This document shows positions 45,907 through 55,896 of a stretch of 64,000 nucleotides of DNA, one piece after another (position 1 is the stretch's first letter; each line of letters starts with the position of its first letter). The position numbers and the translations under genes were made by a program. Under the pieces are notes generated by a model. It did not search any database. It was not told where the DNA came from and saw only the letters and a list, made by a program, of their open reading frames with translations. The DNA comes from Deltaproteobacteria bacterium (GTDB lineage Bacteria > Desulfobacterota > Syntrophobacteria > Syntrophobacterales > Thermodesulforhabdaceae). The DNA lies in NCBI GenBank assembly GCA_019309115.1, contig JAFDGW010000013.1:1-64000 (forward strand), written 5' to 3'.

Positions 45907-46461
45907 GTGCTGGCTAAATTGAGTTCGGTCAACGGATTAGATCTTTTTTTAATTGGAATTTGTTTGTTTTTTTTCGTGAGAGGCATTTTGAGAGGTGGTA
46001 TTTTTATTATTTTCGGTTCTGCTGGCTTTCTCGCCGCTTTTTTTGTGAGTTTACGTTACTACACCAATCTTGCTATAGTTATACACTCGATGGTACCACA
46101 GTGGAAACATCCAGATATTGTTGCTTTTGTTCTTCTTTTCTTCCTCACCTGGTTTAGCATTGGTGGTTTGGGACACTGGCTTGGTGGCTTGCTCAGGAGT
46201 TCCGGTCTTAAATTTCTGGACAGGTTCATTGGTGCAATTATAGGAACGGCTATTGGTGTTATGGTCAGCGCTTGTGTGGTTTTTACTCTGACCATATTTT
46301 TGCCGCCGAACAGTGACCTCCTTCGGACTTCCCGTCTTGCTCCGTACAGTATCTGGGCGGTTGAAAGGCTCTATTCCTGCGTTCCACCTGAAGTGAAAAA
46401 GAGCATCAAGGCTAAGCATCAAAAAATCAAAAAAATTTGGTGTCACCAGGAGGAGAAGTAA
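45907..46461 (+). CDS. CvpA family membrane protein
   Basis: From the GTG at 45907 this is 184 aa with four hydrophobic segments and the CvpA opening LDLFLIGICLFFFVRGILRGG. GGAG precedes the GTG at 9 nt; the longer open frame from 45718 overlaps the divergent pseudouridine synthase gene and is not used. CvpA proteins are linked to colicin V production and envelope stress; the mechanism is unknown. mazG follows after 2 bp. Confidence 0.82.
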   Translation: MLAKLSSVNGLDLFLIGICLFFFVRGILRGGIFIIFGSAGFLAAFFVSLRYYTNLAIVIHSMVPQWKHPDIVAFVLLFFLTWFSIGGLGHWLGGLLRSSGLKFLDRFIGAIIGTAIGVMVSACVVFTLTIFLPPNSDLLRTSRLAPYSIWAVERLYSCVPPEVKKSIKAKHQKIKKIWCHQEEK

Positions 46462-46463
46462 AT

Positions 46464-47111
46464 ATGGATAAGGGATGGTTTTGCCTGCATCAGATGTGGA
46501 ACATTATTGCCAGGCTTCGAGGCGAAAATGGTTGTCCGTGGGATCGACAACAGACTCCGGATTCGGTGAAAAACTACATTATTGAGGAGGCCCACGAGGC
46601 GGTAGCGGCAATAAGGCGTGGAGATAAGAAAGAGATCGTAGAGGAACTGGGTGATCTGATATTCATGACATTTTTTATGGTTTTTTTGTTTGATGAAGCG
46701 GGGGAGTTTACCCTGAATGATGTCTGCCACTTTGCTTGTGAAAAAATGATACGAAGACATCCTCACGTGTTTGGAACTGTTCACGTGAACAGTGCTGACG
46801 AAGTGAAGGAAAACTGGACGAAAATCAAGGAAAAGGAGGGCAAAAGGCAAGATCCCTCAGCGGTGCCTGCTACGCTTCCTGCCCTTATGAGGGCTTACAG
46901 AATGCTTGGGAGGGGATTTGACGTAGGAATCGACTATTTAAAAAACCCTGATGTTCTTGTTTCGGAAATTTCAAGAACCGTTTTCAAAATACGTGAGTTT
47001 CCGGAAGACAGGATGGAACTCCTCGGAAGGGCATTGTTGCTACTGGTTTTACTAGGAAAAATTTATGGTCTGCAGGCAGAAGAAGCCCTTCACAAGGCTT
47101 TGGACGGGTAG
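46464..47111 (+). CDS. mazG: MazG-like nucleoside triphosphate pyrophosphohydrolase
   Basis: This 215-aa protein is the N-terminal-type MazG: ARLRGENGCPWDRQQTPDSVKNYIIEEAHEAVAAI followed in that order by EELGDLIFM, giving the ExxE and ExxD metal motifs. A second half is shorter than in 260-280-aa homologues. It removes pyrophosphate from (d)NTPs. ATG 46464 follows AGGAGGAG; it lies 2 bp after cvpA. Confidence 0.9.
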   Translation: MDKGWFCLHQMWNIIARLRGENGCPWDRQQTPDSVKNYIIEEAHEAVAAIRRGDKKEIVEELGDLIFMTFFMVFLFDEAGEFTLNDVCHFACEKMIRRHPHVFGTVHVNSADEVKENWTKIKEKEGKRQDPSAVPATLPALMRAYRMLGRGFDVGIDYLKNPDVLVSEISRTVFKIREFPEDRMELLGRALLLLVLLGKIYGLQAEEALHKALDG

Positions 47112-47224
47112 TAAATGTTTTTAAGGTTGCCGGTGGTCATTGACCGGATGGCTGCGCTAGAATACAAAACAGCCAGCTTTGCTGTAACTGGTCTGAAAAT
47201 AATCAAGGAGGGCGCGCTGCCAAA

Positions 47225-49744
47225 ATGTTTAAGTCAATTTTTCGTAAGATTTTTAAGCCATACAATGAACGGTATCTTCAGGGGCTGGCCCCTGTCGTTG
47301 ATGAAATAAACCGCCTAGAAAGGGAAGTGCGAAAACTTAGCGACGCTGAATTAAAGGCGAAGACATGGCAGTTCAGAGATCGAATTGATCAAGGAGCCTC
47401 TCTGGAGGACCTTTTGCCCGAAGCCTTTGCTGTCGTGAGAGAAACAGCAAGGCGAGTACTAGGAATGAGGCCCTTCGATGTACAGGTGGTTGGGGGTATT
47501 GTTCTTCATCAGGGTAAAATCGCCGAAATGAAAACGGGTGAAGGAAAGACCTTGGTAGCTACCATGCCCGTTTACCTAAATGCCCTGTTGGGTAAAGGTG
47601 TACATGTAGTTACGGTGAACGACTATCTCGCAGGGCGCGACAGTGAGTGGATGGGAAAAATATATCGTTTTCTCGGTTTGTCTGTTGGATGCATTGTGCA
47701 TGGGCTGGACGATAAAGAGCGTAAGGAAGCGTATTCCTGTGACGTTACATACGGAACCAATAACGAGTTCGGCTTTGATTATCTCCGAGACAACATGAAG
47801 TTTCGTCTCGAAGACATGGTACAACGCGAGCTTTATTACGCCATAGTGGATGAGGTTGACAGCATCCTAATTGACGAAGCAAGAACCCCGCTTATAATTT
47901 CTGGTCCTTCAGAAAAATCCACGGAGCTTTATTATCGGATAAATCGCATAATCCCAAAACTAAGGCGAGATATTCACTTCAGTGTTGACGAAAAAAGCAA
48001 CGCGGTGACCCTCACCGAAGAGGGTGTTGCTCGGGTAGAGGAACTCCTTGGTGTTGAAAACTTGTATGATCCTCGAAATATAGATCTATTGCACCATGTT
48101 AATCAAGCTCTGAAAGCCCACCACCTTTTCAAGAAGGATGTTCATTATGTGGTGAAAGGTGGAAAAGTAATAATTGTTGACGAGTTTACCGGTCGCCTTA
48201 TGCCAGGAAGGCGTTATAGTGACGGACTTCACCAGGCGTTGGAAGCAAAGGAGGGAGTGCGCATAGAGAACGAGAACCAGACGCTTGCTACTATTACCTT
48301 TCAGAATTACTTCCGCATGTACGAAAAGCTAGCAGGCATGACAGGTACGGCGGAAACCGAGGCAGAAGAATTTGCAAAGATTTATAACCTTGATGTCATC
48401 GTGATTCCAACTCACAAGAAGATGATCCGAGTTGATTATCCTGATTGTATTTACAAAACGGAAAAGGAAAAGTTCAGGGCAGTTGTCAGGGAGATAAAAG
48501 AGCTTCACGAGCAGGGAAGGCCGGTTCTTGTTGGTACTGTAAGCATAGAAAAGTCTGAGCGACTCAGTGCAATGCTTAAACGGGAAGGTATTCCGCATCA
48601 GGTGCTGAATGCAAAGCATCATGAAAAGGAAGCTCAGATCATAGCAAAGGCCGGGCAACGGGGTGCCGTTACCATTGCGACCAATATGGCAGGCCGCGGT
48701 ACAGATATAGTGCTTGGTGAAGGTGTGGCCGAACTAGGTGGACTTCATGTGATCGGTACGGAAAGACATGAATCTAGGCGCATAGATAATCAGCTTCGAG
48801 GAAGATCTGGACGTCAGGGCGATCCCGGATCGTCACGATTTTATCTTTCCCTTGAAGATGACCTTATGAGGATATTTGCTTCCGACAGGATTGCCCGGCT
48901 TATGGACAAAGTTGGAATGGAAGAGGATGTCCCCATTGAGAACAGGCTTGTGACGCGTGCCATCGAAAATGCCCAGAAACAGGTTGAAGCTCACAATTTC
49001 AGCATTCGTAAGCAACTTCTCGAGTTTGACGACGTGATGAACCAGCAGCGCGAAGTGATCTACAACCAGAGAAGAGAAGCACTGGCTGGGGGTAACCTAA
49101 GGGAAGTAATACTTGATATGGTACATGATGTCGTGGATACACTAGTTTCCGAATATTGTAGCAACGAACTTTCTCCGGACGAATGGGACCTGGATCGACT
49201 TCAGAGAGAAGTTTATCAAACGTTCGGCATAATTCTGGATACGTCCAGACTCCAGGAACTAAGCAGCAGTGACGACGTGATGGATTTCGTTTTTCGTATG
49301 GCGGAGAACAGATACTGTGAAAGAGAAACGGAAATTGGTGAAGAGATTTTCCGTCAGCTAGAAAGTTTTATTCTCTTGCAGAACGTTGACAATCACTGGA
49401 AGGATCACCTGCTCAGCATGGATCACCTCAAAGAAGGTATTGGTCTGCGTGGCTATGGTCAGGAGGATCCTCTGGTGGCTTATAAACGAGAGGCTCATCA
49501 ACTTTTTGATGAGATGATCCAGCGAATAAAGTTTGATACGGTAAAAATGCTATATCATGTTCAGGTTCAGCGAGAAGAAGAGGTCAGAGAGCTCAGGCGC
49601 GAGCAGGAATCCCAGCCTATGTATTACGGTGGAGGGGAAGGTGGGGTATCGAAAACACCAGTGCGAAAAAAGAAGAAGGTGGGAAGAAATGACCCATGTC
49701 CATGTGGCAGCGGAAAAAAATACAAAAAATGCTGTGGTCGTTAG
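47225..49744 (+). CDS. secA: Preprotein translocase ATPase SecA
   Basis: SecA is the motor that drives secretory proteins through SecYEG. The 839-aa protein has Walker [10 protein letters not shown] near 102-110, the [19 protein letters not shown] block near 208 and [15 protein letters not shown]. The end is the SEC-C zinc motif [23 protein letters not shown] is 13 nt before the ATG, longer than usual. The last 56 bp are shared with the argJ reading frame. Confidence 0.97.
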   Translation: MFKSIFRKIFKPYNERYLQGLAPVVDEINRLEREVRKLSDAELKAKTWQFRDRIDQGASLEDLLPEAFAVVRETARRVLGMRPFDVQVVGGIVLHQGKIAEMKTGEGKTLVATMPVYLNALLGKGVHVVTVNDYLAGRDSEWMGKIYRFLGLSVGCIVHGLDDKERKEAYSCDVTYGTNNEFGFDYLRDNMKFRLEDMVQRELYYAIVDEVDSILIDEARTPLIISGPSEKSTELYYRINRIIPKLRRDIHFSVDEKSNAVTLTEEGVARVEELLGVENLYDPRNIDLLHHVNQALKAHHLFKKDVHYVVKGGKVIIVDEFTGRLMPGRRYSDGLHQALEAKEGVRIENENQTLATITFQNYFRMYEKLAGMTGTAETEAEEFAKIYNLDVIVIPTHKKMIRVDYPDCIYKTEKEKFRAVVREIKELHEQGRPVLVGTVSIEKSERLSAMLKREGIPHQVLNAKHHEKEAQIIAKAGQRGAVTIATNMAGRGTDIVLGEGVAELGGLHVIGTERHESRRIDNQLRGRSGRQGDPGSSRFYLSLEDDLMRIFASDRIARLMDKVGMEEDVPIENRLVTRAIENAQKQVEAHNFSIRKQLLEFDDVMNQQREVIYNQRREALAGGNLREVILDMVHDVVDTLVSEYCSNELSPDEWDLDRLQREVYQTFGIILDTSRLQELSSSDDVMDFVFRMAENRYCERETEIGEEIFRQLESFILLQNVDNHWKDHLLSMDHLKEGIGLRGYGQEDPLVAYKREAHQLFDEMIQRIKFDTVKMLYHVQVQREEEVRELRREQESQPMYYGGGEGGVSKTPVRKKKKVGRNDPCPCGSGKKYKKCCGR

Positions 49745-50951
49745 GAAACCTTTCGTTATTGAGGGTTTTAGGGTTAACGCAGTTTCGTGCAATATGAGGT
49801 ACAGCGGGAGGCTGGATCTTGCCCTCATTGCTACGGAAAGATTTCTGAAGGTTCCTGTGGCGGCAGTGTTTACGCAGAATCTTTTCGCGGCTGCTCCTGT
49901 TGAAGTATCCAGAAGGCATCTGAAAAGCAGTGGGGGAATGGGTTGTGCGGTACTAATTAATTCAGGTATTGCCAACGCTTGTACTGGCGATAGGGGTATT
50001 AAACTTGCCGAAGAGACCTGCCGTAAGGTTGCAAAAGCAATTTCCGTTTCCTCTGAGTCGGTTCTAGTGGCATCTACCGGGGTTATAGGCCCTCACATAA
50101 AGGTTAAAGCCGTGGAAGGTGTGTTACCGGAACTCGTTAATGGTCTTGCCCCAGATAAGTGGGATTCCGTTGCAAAGGCCATAATGACAACTGACACAGT
50201 TCCAAAGAGTGCTTATGCTGAAATGATGGTAGGCGGTGAGACAGTGAAGGTTGGTGGAGTTGCCAAGGGATCAGGTATGATTGCTCCTAACATGGCAACC
50301 ATGCTTGCCTTTTTGTGTACCAATGTGCATGTTAATCAGAAAATTCTTCAGGAAATGCTTGCAAAGGCCGTTGACGAGAGTTTTAACCGCATAACCGTTG
50401 ATGGGGATACCAGCACTAACGATACTGTTATGATGTTTGCCGCAGGGCCGGATGGTGTTGCGAAGATTTTGACGGGGCGTGAGCCGGAGGCTGAGGTTAT
50501 CTATGAACTAATTTGTAATGTGTGTCAGGACTTAGCCTGTCAAATTGTGGAAGATGGAGAAGGGGCGACCAAATTTGTGGAAATAACCGTGACCGGCGCT
50601 GCTTCTAAAGAGGATGCCAAACGCATTGCAAAGTGCATTGCTGAATCTCCCTTGGTCAAGACGGCTTTTTATGGTGGCGATGCCAATTGGGGACGTATTG
50701 TTGCTGCTGCCGGCAGGGCAGGCGTTCGATTCGACCCCAAGAAGGTATCTCTTTATTTTGACGATCTTTGCGTCTTCAAAGATGGTGTGCCCGTTTTATT
50801 GCCAGATGTTGAGAAAAGAGCGTCTGAGGTTTTCGGTAAAGACAGGATCTTTGTTAAGCTGGTTTTGCGGGAAGGTATCGGAGAAGCGACGGTTTGGACG
50901 TGTGACCTTTCACATGGATACGTGGACATAAATGCAAGTTATAGAACATGA
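49689..50951 (+). CDS. argJ: Glutamate N-acetyltransferase/amino-acid acetyltransferase
   Basis: ArgJ moves acetyl groups between ornithine and glutamate in arginine synthesis. The precursor cleaves itself before the nucleophilic Thr in IMTTDTVPK (about 167). Other signatures are [35 protein letters not shown] and DTSTNDTV. The ATG at 49689 lies inside secA, where the argJ frame reads through the coding bases of the SEC-C tail. GTG 49734 is an alternative, so the start is uncertain. Confidence 0.9.
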   Translation: MTHVHVAAEKNTKNAVVVRKPFVIEGFRVNAVSCNMRYSGRLDLALIATERFLKVPVAAVFTQNLFAAAPVEVSRRHLKSSGGMGCAVLINSGIANACTGDRGIKLAEETCRKVAKAISVSSESVLVASTGVIGPHIKVKAVEGVLPELVNGLAPDKWDSVAKAIMTTDTVPKSAYAEMMVGGETVKVGGVAKGSGMIAPNMATMLAFLCTNVHVNQKILQEMLAKAVDESFNRITVDGDTSTNDTVMMFAAGPDGVAKILTGREPEAEVIYELICNVCQDLACQIVEDGEGATKFVEITVTGAASKEDAKRIAKCIAESPLVKTAFYGGDANWGRIVAAAGRAGVRFDPKKVSLYFDDLCVFKDGVPVLLPDVEKRASEVFGKDRIFVKLVLREGIGEATVWTCDLSHGYVDINASYRT

Positions 50952-50971
50952 AATCACTGTAGGGGATGTTG

Positions 50972-51034
50972 ACGTAAGACGTAAGACGCATCACGTATCA
51001 CGTATCACGCATCACGTATTACGTATCACGTTAA
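50972..51034. repeat. Nine tandem heptamers (ACGTATC-like)
   Basis: Nine 7-bp units run without a break between argJ and the DUF39 gene: ACGTAAG twice, then ACGCATC, ACGTATC, ACGTATC, ACGCATC, ACGTATT, ACGTATC and ACGTTAA. The ends of the tract have drifted. It creates a spurious short ORF. Confidence 0.92.
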
Positions 51035-51059
51035 AAGTTGATCGACGGAAGGGAAGCCA

Positions 51060-52217
51060 ATGGGAGTTGTCAAAAGTTACGAAGAGATTAACGAAAAAAT
51101 TCAGCAGGGTAAGGTGGTTGTGATCACTGCCGAGGAAATGACGCAAATTGTAAAGGACAGGGGCACAAAATATGCTGCTCAAGAGGTCGATATAGTAACC
51201 ACCGGAACCTTTGCTCCTATGTGTTCATCCGGGGCCTTTGTGAATTTTGGGCATACTCAGCCTCCTATTAAAGCTCATAGGGTATGGTTAAACGATGTAC
51301 CAGCCTATGCGGGTCTTGCCGCTGTGGATTTTTACATCGGAGCAACGGAACCTAGCGTGGACGATCCACTTAATAAGATTCATCCCGGATTATTTCAATA
51401 CGGCGGTGGCCATGTGATTCACGATCTGGTGAGCGGTAAACCTGTGAGACTAAAAGCAGAAGGTTACGGAACGGATTGCTATCCCAATCGATTCGTAGAA
51501 AAAACCGTGTACCTAAAGGATCTTCCCAATGCTGTTCTTTGCAATCCTCGGAATGCTTATCAAAATTATAACTGCGCTGTGAACTTGTCTTCAAAAACAA
51601 TTTATACCTATATGGGGGTTTTGAAACCTAAATTGGGCAATGCAAATTACTCAACGTCGGGTTGTCTAAGTCCTCTGCTGAACGATCCTTATTACAAGAC
51701 AATAGGGCTTGGGACTCGTATTTTTCTTGGTGGTGGGGTTGGGTATGTGGTCTGGCACGGCACGCAGCATAATCCCGGGGTTCCAAGAAATGAAAAAGGG
51801 GTACCTAGGGCTCCGGCAGGGACCCTTATGTTGCTGGGAGACCTTAAGCAGATGCAACCGAGATGGCTTGTGGGAGTCAGTATCCTTGGTTATGGCTGTT
51901 CCCTTGCCGTCGGGGTAGGAATTCCAATTCCAATTCTTAACGAAGAGATGGCATACTATACCGGTGTGGGAGACGAAGACATAGTGACACAGGTTAAGGA
52001 TTATAGCTTTACTGAAACGGAGCCTCTTGGGGAAGTGTCCTATGCTGAGTTAAAGAGGGGAGTCATAAAAGTTATGGGGAAAGAAGTCCCCACAGTCCCG
52101 CTGTCCAGTTACATCAGAGCGAAGGAAATTGCGGAAAGCTTGAAAACCTGGATTAAAGAAGGACGGTTCTTTCTTGGAAAGCCTCAGGAACTTCTTCCGT
52201 GTTCCACCGAAACCTGA
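51060..52217 (+). CDS. DUF39 homocysteine biosynthesis protein (aspartate-semialdehyde sulfurtransferase family)
   Basis: This 385-aa COG1900/DUF39 protein is the family that, in methanogens and sulfate reducers, makes homocysteine from aspartate semialdehyde using sulfide. Visible landmarks are the TTGTFAPMCSSGAF region, KIHPGLFQYGGGHVIHDL and STSGCLSPLLNDP. It lacks the C-terminal ferredoxin partner domain found in some members, and no NIL/ferredoxin gene is adjacent. GGAAGGGAAG precedes the ATG. The LarE-like gene begins 44 bp before its stop. Confidence 0.88.
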   Translation: MGVVKSYEEINEKIQQGKVVVITAEEMTQIVKDRGTKYAAQEVDIVTTGTFAPMCSSGAFVNFGHTQPPIKAHRVWLNDVPAYAGLAAVDFYIGATEPSVDDPLNKIHPGLFQYGGGHVIHDLVSGKPVRLKAEGYGTDCYPNRFVEKTVYLKDLPNAVLCNPRNAYQNYNCAVNLSSKTIYTYMGVLKPKLGNANYSTSGCLSPLLNDPYYKTIGLGTRIFLGGGVGYVVWHGTQHNPGVPRNEKGVPRAPAGTLMLLGDLKQMQPRWLVGVSILGYGCSLAVGVGIPIPILNEEMAYYTGVGDEDIVTQVKDYSFTETEPLGEVSYAELKRGVIKVMGKEVPTVPLSSYIRAKEIAESLKTWIKEGRFFLGKPQELLPCSTET

Positions 52218-53037
52218 CCTGGCGGTTAAATTTCGGCAATTAAAAAAAATTATGGAGGAACATAACCGCTGGTTTCTAGCCTATTCGGGAGGGCTTGATA
52301 GTAGTTTACTTCTGTCTTTTGCAGCTTTCGAGACCTTCATAAGAATTACCCCTGTTTTTGTCGACCACGAACTGGTGCCTTCTGGGGAAAGACAGCGGGC
52401 CAAGCGATTTGTCGATTTGCTCCGTGGATGTTTGGATTCTAAAGATAAGATTGATGCGCTTTTAACGGTTGATGTTTCGGTTTTGGACGTTCCGGAAGTG
52501 AAAAACAATTCCCGATCCAGATGCTATTTCTGTAAACTGATGATCATGAACAAAATTCTGGATATTGCGAAAAGTGAAGGTGGTTTGGTTTGCGACGGAA
52601 CCCTGGCAACAGACAATGCACTCCATCGACCTGGAATTAAGGCACTTAAAGAGCTCAGAATAAGAAGTCCTTTGAGTGAGTGTGGAATAACCAAGGGGGA
52701 TAGCATTGTTTTTGGCAATGTTTTGGTTGAGCAAACCGGGTTTGAATGGATGCGATTTGAAAGTTGTCTTGCCACCAGATTACCCTATGATTTTCCCATA
52801 ACTGTGGATTTACTGAAGGGTTTGGACACAGTCGAAAGAATTGTCAAAAGAGAGGTCCGGGGACCGGTACGGGCAAGGTACCATCCTGAGTACAAAATGG
52901 TAAGGCTGGAAATTGCTGTGGAGGAGTTCGGAATTTTTTTGAGAACTGATCTTGCCAACAGACTAGTTGATGAGGTGAAATCTCTGGGCTTTTCGAGGGT
53001 TGTGCTAGATCTTGAGGGATATCGAGAAGAGGATTAA
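52174..53037 (+). CDS. larE: LarE-like sulfur transferase (PP-loop)
   Basis: This 287-aa protein has the PP-loop AYSGGLDSSLLLSF near residues 36-49 and two cysteine sites: RCYFCK near 113-118 and ESCLATRLP near 195. The latter matches the conserved Cys of LarE. Three cysteines in CxxC plus C is the pattern reported for [4Fe-4S]-type LarE. LarE supplies sulfur for the nickel-pincer cofactor of lactate racemase, but no larB or larC is in the window. It overlaps the DUF39 gene, so it may serve a related sulfur step. Confidence 0.8.
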   Translation: MESLRNFFRVPPKPDLAVKFRQLKKIMEEHNRWFLAYSGGLDSSLLLSFAAFETFIRITPVFVDHELVPSGERQRAKRFVDLLRGCLDSKDKIDALLTVDVSVLDVPEVKNNSRSRCYFCKLMIMNKILDIAKSEGGLVCDGTLATDNALHRPGIKALKELRIRSPLSECGITKGDSIVFGNVLVEQTGFEWMRFESCLATRLPYDFPITVDLLKGLDTVERIVKREVRGPVRARYHPEYKMVRLEIAVEEFGIFLRTDLANRLVDEVKSLGFSRVVLDLEGYREED

Positions 53038-53118
53038 CATTGTTGAGTAGGATGATCCTAAGATTCTGAAAGTACTACACCTTTTGATTTTCATAAAGTC
53101 GATTGAAAAGGGGAGCTG

Positions 53119-54120
53119 TTGCGAGCAAGAAAGCGGTCAGTAAAGGGTATAGGATTGATTTCTGGAGGACTCGATAGCCTTCTTGCAGCCAAGATTTTGC
53201 AAGAACAGGGTGTGGATGTGCTTGGGATAACCTTTACTACGCCCTTTTGGGATTGTTCTGTTGCCTGCGCTTCAGCAAGGGACGCCTCGATTCCTGTAAG
53301 AGTAGTGGATATTTCTGTTGAACACTTGGAGGTTGTGAAAAACCCTGTATATGGTTATGGCTCAAATATGAATCCATGTATAGACTGTCATGGACTGATG
53401 ATCCGGATTGCTGGGCGTATAATGGAGGAAGAAGGAGCTGATTTTATTTTTACTGGTGAAGTGGTAGGTCAAAGACCCATGAGTCAGAGAATGGATGCTC
53501 TGAGAAGCGTGGAAAAATTGTCGGGTTACGGTGGTAGGGTTTTAAGGCCGCTGAGTGCAAAGCTTCTTCCAGAAACGGAAGTTGAAAAGTTAGGGCTTGT
53601 TGATAGAAGCAGGCTACTGGCTATTCAGGGTAGAAGCCGTAAAAAGCAGATAGAACTAGCCAGGCTTTTTGGGTTAAAAACATTTTCGCCACCTGGTGGA
53701 GGGTGTTTGCTGACGAAGGAGGGCTTTTCTAGTAAATTACGAAAACTACTTGGTAGTAGTCCCAACGTCAGTGTTCGCCACATAGAAATGTTGAAAGCTG
53801 GTCGGTTTTTCATTCTTCCCGGTAATAATTGTTTTTTTCTGGGGCGTAATCACATGGATAACATGCGACTTCAAGAACTTGCCGACCTGTACAGAGAAAC
53901 CCTCTTTGTTTGCAAAGGGGTTCCGGGTCCGAAAGGACTCCTTTTATCTACTTCCTCGGCCGAAGACGTTGTGAAACTTGCCGCCATAATTACTGCCTCT
54001 TTCAGTGATGCTTCTCCAGGTCAGGAAGTTATGGTAGAATGGCGCAATATTCAATGCAAAGATGTGTTTCAAATAAGGAGCCGTTCACGACAAGAATTTG
54101 ATGATTTAATGATTAGATAG
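53119..54120 (+). CDS. ThiI/MnmA-superfamily tRNA thiolation-like protein
   Basis: This 333-aa protein has the ATP pyrophosphatase loop ISGGLDSLLAAKIL near 13-26, followed by NPCIDCHGLMI and PGGGCLLT, giving a cysteine pair and a nucleotide-binding turn found in the ThiI-like tRNA sulfur-transfer family. The C-terminal 100 residues look like an RNA-binding module. Only a TTG start (53119) fits, with GGGAG upstream. Its exact tRNA target is unknown. It is the third sulfur-transfer gene in a row. Confidence 0.75.
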   Translation: MRARKRSVKGIGLISGGLDSLLAAKILQEQGVDVLGITFTTPFWDCSVACASARDASIPVRVVDISVEHLEVVKNPVYGYGSNMNPCIDCHGLMIRIAGRIMEEEGADFIFTGEVVGQRPMSQRMDALRSVEKLSGYGGRVLRPLSAKLLPETEVEKLGLVDRSRLLAIQGRSRKKQIELARLFGLKTFSPPGGGCLLTKEGFSSKLRKLLGSSPNVSVRHIEMLKAGRFFILPGNNCFFLGRNHMDNMRLQELADLYRETLFVCKGVPGPKGLLLSTSSAEDVVKLAAIITASFSDASPGQEVMVEWRNIQCKDVFQIRSRSRQEFDDLMIR

Positions 54121-54327
54121 TGTTTTTGGTAAAAGTTTGCTTTTCTCTTTGCTTTCTCTATAAGTAATGCATATATTTTTAAAGTTAAGTTCTAGTGTTT
54201 AGAAAATTTGTAGTTTTCATGGGGAAGGAGGAAATATGGTAGAATCGAGGCAGGTTTGCACCTGCGAAAAGTGCTGATTATAGAGGAGTCCTGAATTCTG
54301 ACATTCGGGGAGGTTTCAGGAGCGACA

Positions 54328-54693
54328 ATGAGGCGTGGTAATGGGGCAGGGGTACCAACTCACATTATTGTCTGTCCCTTTTGTGAAGCCGGTCTTCCTA
54401 TTCCAGACGATTTTGACGCTATTTACAGGTGTGAGTGTGGTGCCTGTTACAAGGTTTGCAGTGACAATATGCTTGAACGCGGAGTCTATGATATAGCAGA
54501 GGAATTGTGGACGGAGGAGGAACTGCATTTTATCCAAAATGTTCCCCTTGATGTTTGCAATATAGTGGTAGAAAAGGATTTCGACAGGTTGCTGGATCTC
54601 AGGCAATCAAGCGATGCTGCTATCCTTGAACGTTTCTGCAAGTATGACACCAGAGAACACCTCAGTTTGGTTTGGGTAAAGAGGCTTATCTAA
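54328..54693 (+). CDS. Hypothetical cysteine-rich protein (zinc-ribbon-like)
   Basis: This 121-aa protein has CPFC and CECGACYKVC in the first 45 residues, a pattern that suggests a metal ribbon. I do not recognise a family. The rest is acidic and helical (ELWTEEELHFIQ). AGGAG and GGGGAGG lie upstream. It starts a stretch with no clear partner. The 207-bp gap upstream (54121-54327) shows no gene. Confidence 0.6.
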   Translation: MRRGNGAGVPTHIIVCPFCEAGLPIPDDFDAIYRCECGACYKVCSDNMLERGVYDIAEELWTEEELHFIQNVPLDVCNIVVEKDFDRLLDLRQSSDAAILERFCKYDTREHLSLVWVKRLI

Positions 54694-54813
54694 ACCGAAG
54701 ACTTAAGTTGAGGTGAAGCATTTTTACTGTCGATTGGAGGTGGATAAAGCGAGAAAATAGCTTAACAAGGAAGGTTTGTTTATTGTGAGTTAACTTGAGA
54801 AGGAGGTACAAGG

Positions 54814-55818
54814 ATGAGGTTAAAAAAATTATTGCTTGGTTTATTAGTAGTAGCCGTTGCATTGGTGGGGTTTATTCCAGCTCAAGCCAAATTGGTTCCT
54901 AAAATTGACCATTTTGTTCTCTTTGTTGATCAGTCAGGTTCCATGTATATGACTCATAAGGTAATGAAGGATTTAAAGATAAGGCTGGTTAAAAAAGTTC
55001 TTTCCGATATGAATGAGCTTATACCCGAGCTTGGATATCATGGGTCTATTCAATTATTTGCTCCCCTTCAGCAGGTTCTTGGACCGCAGGAATACAAGCG
55101 ATCGGCTTTTGCCCAGGCTATTGGCACAATTCGTGAGGATCAGAAAATTTACGGCAGGCTGACTCCGATGGGGCCGGGTATATTAGGTTTGGATCCTCTT
55201 CTGGCTCAGATGACTGGTCGTAAGGCGGTTATTATTTTTTCTGATGGCGAAGCCAATAAGGGTTCAGACCCTGTTATGGAGTCTCAGGCCCTTTCCAAAA
55301 AATATCCTAATCTTTGCTTCCATGTGGTTTCCTTTGCAGAAACTTCAAAAGGAAAGGCTATCCTGGAAAAGATTAGCAAGATTGGCAGTTGTATTATGGT
55401 CGATGGTGTTACCCTGTTGAACGACAAAGAGGCTTTGGCCAAGTTCGTAAAAGATGTTTTCTACGAAGAAGTTCCCGAAGAGCGGATAGTACTTAGGGGT
55501 ATTCACTTTGATTTTGATAAGTACAACATTAAACCCGAGTGGATTCCAGTTCTTGACGAAGGCGTTGCGGTTCTGCAAAAGCATCCAGAAATCAAAATCA
55601 TTATTGAGGGTCATACCGATTCCATAGGTACGGAAGCCTACAACCAGAAACTATCTGAACGTAGGGCTAAAGCAGTTTTTGATTATTTTGTTAGCAAGGG
55701 TATTTCGCCAGATCGAATGAAGACAGTTGGCTTTGGTGAATTGAGACCAAAGGCTGACAATTCCACGGCTGAAGGTAGAGCAATAAATAGGCGCGTCGAA
55801 ATTAAGATTGTAAAGTAA
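54814..55818 (+). CDS. Exported vWA-OmpA family protein
   Basis: This 334-aa protein has a signal peptide (about 1-25, AQA cleavage), a von Willebrand A domain with the MIDAS DQSGSM near 43-48 and an OmpA-like peptidoglycan-binding domain at about 225-334 (GIHFDFDKYNI, EGHTDSIGTEAYNQKLSERRA). It should sit in the periplasm or outer membrane and bind peptidoglycan through OmpA; the vWA domain may bind a partner in a metal-dependent way. AAGGAGG precedes the ATG. A terminator follows. Confidence 0.88.
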   Translation: MRLKKLLLGLLVVAVALVGFIPAQAKLVPKIDHFVLFVDQSGSMYMTHKVMKDLKIRLVKKVLSDMNELIPELGYHGSIQLFAPLQQVLGPQEYKRSAFAQAIGTIREDQKIYGRLTPMGPGILGLDPLLAQMTGRKAVIIFSDGEANKGSDPVMESQALSKKYPNLCFHVVSFAETSKGKAILEKISKIGSCIMVDGVTLLNDKEALAKFVKDVFYEEVPEERIVLRGIHFDFDKYNIKPEWIPVLDEGVAVLQKHPEIKIIIEGHTDSIGTEAYNQKLSERRAKAVFDYFVSKGISPDRMKTVGFGELRPKADNSTAEGRAINRRVEIKIVK

Positions 55819-55845
55819 TAACCTGAAAAGAGGATGTTAAAAATA

Positions 55846-55883
55846 GAAACCCGCCTCGCAGCATGGCGGGTTTCACTCTTTTT
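55846..55883 (+). terminator. Intrinsic terminator after the vWA-OmpA gene
   Basis: GAAACCCGCC pairs perfectly with GGCGGGTTTC around a 9-base loop and is followed by ACTCTTTTT. It ends the vWA-OmpA transcript. Confidence 0.92.
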
Positions 55884-55896
55884 GGAGAGAGTGTTT

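Noticed and set aside
47115-47309. 64-codon ORF between mazG and secA
   Set aside because: It overlaps the secA start in another frame and resembles no family; the region is better read as the secA leader.
50972-51034. Heptamer tract as a CRISPR-like array
   Set aside because: The units are 7 bp with no spacers between them and no cas genes nearby.
50932-51123. Short plus-strand ORF between argJ and the DUF39 gene
   Set aside because: It is created by the heptamer repeat and shows a low-complexity RITHHV pattern; there is no ribosome site or family similarity.
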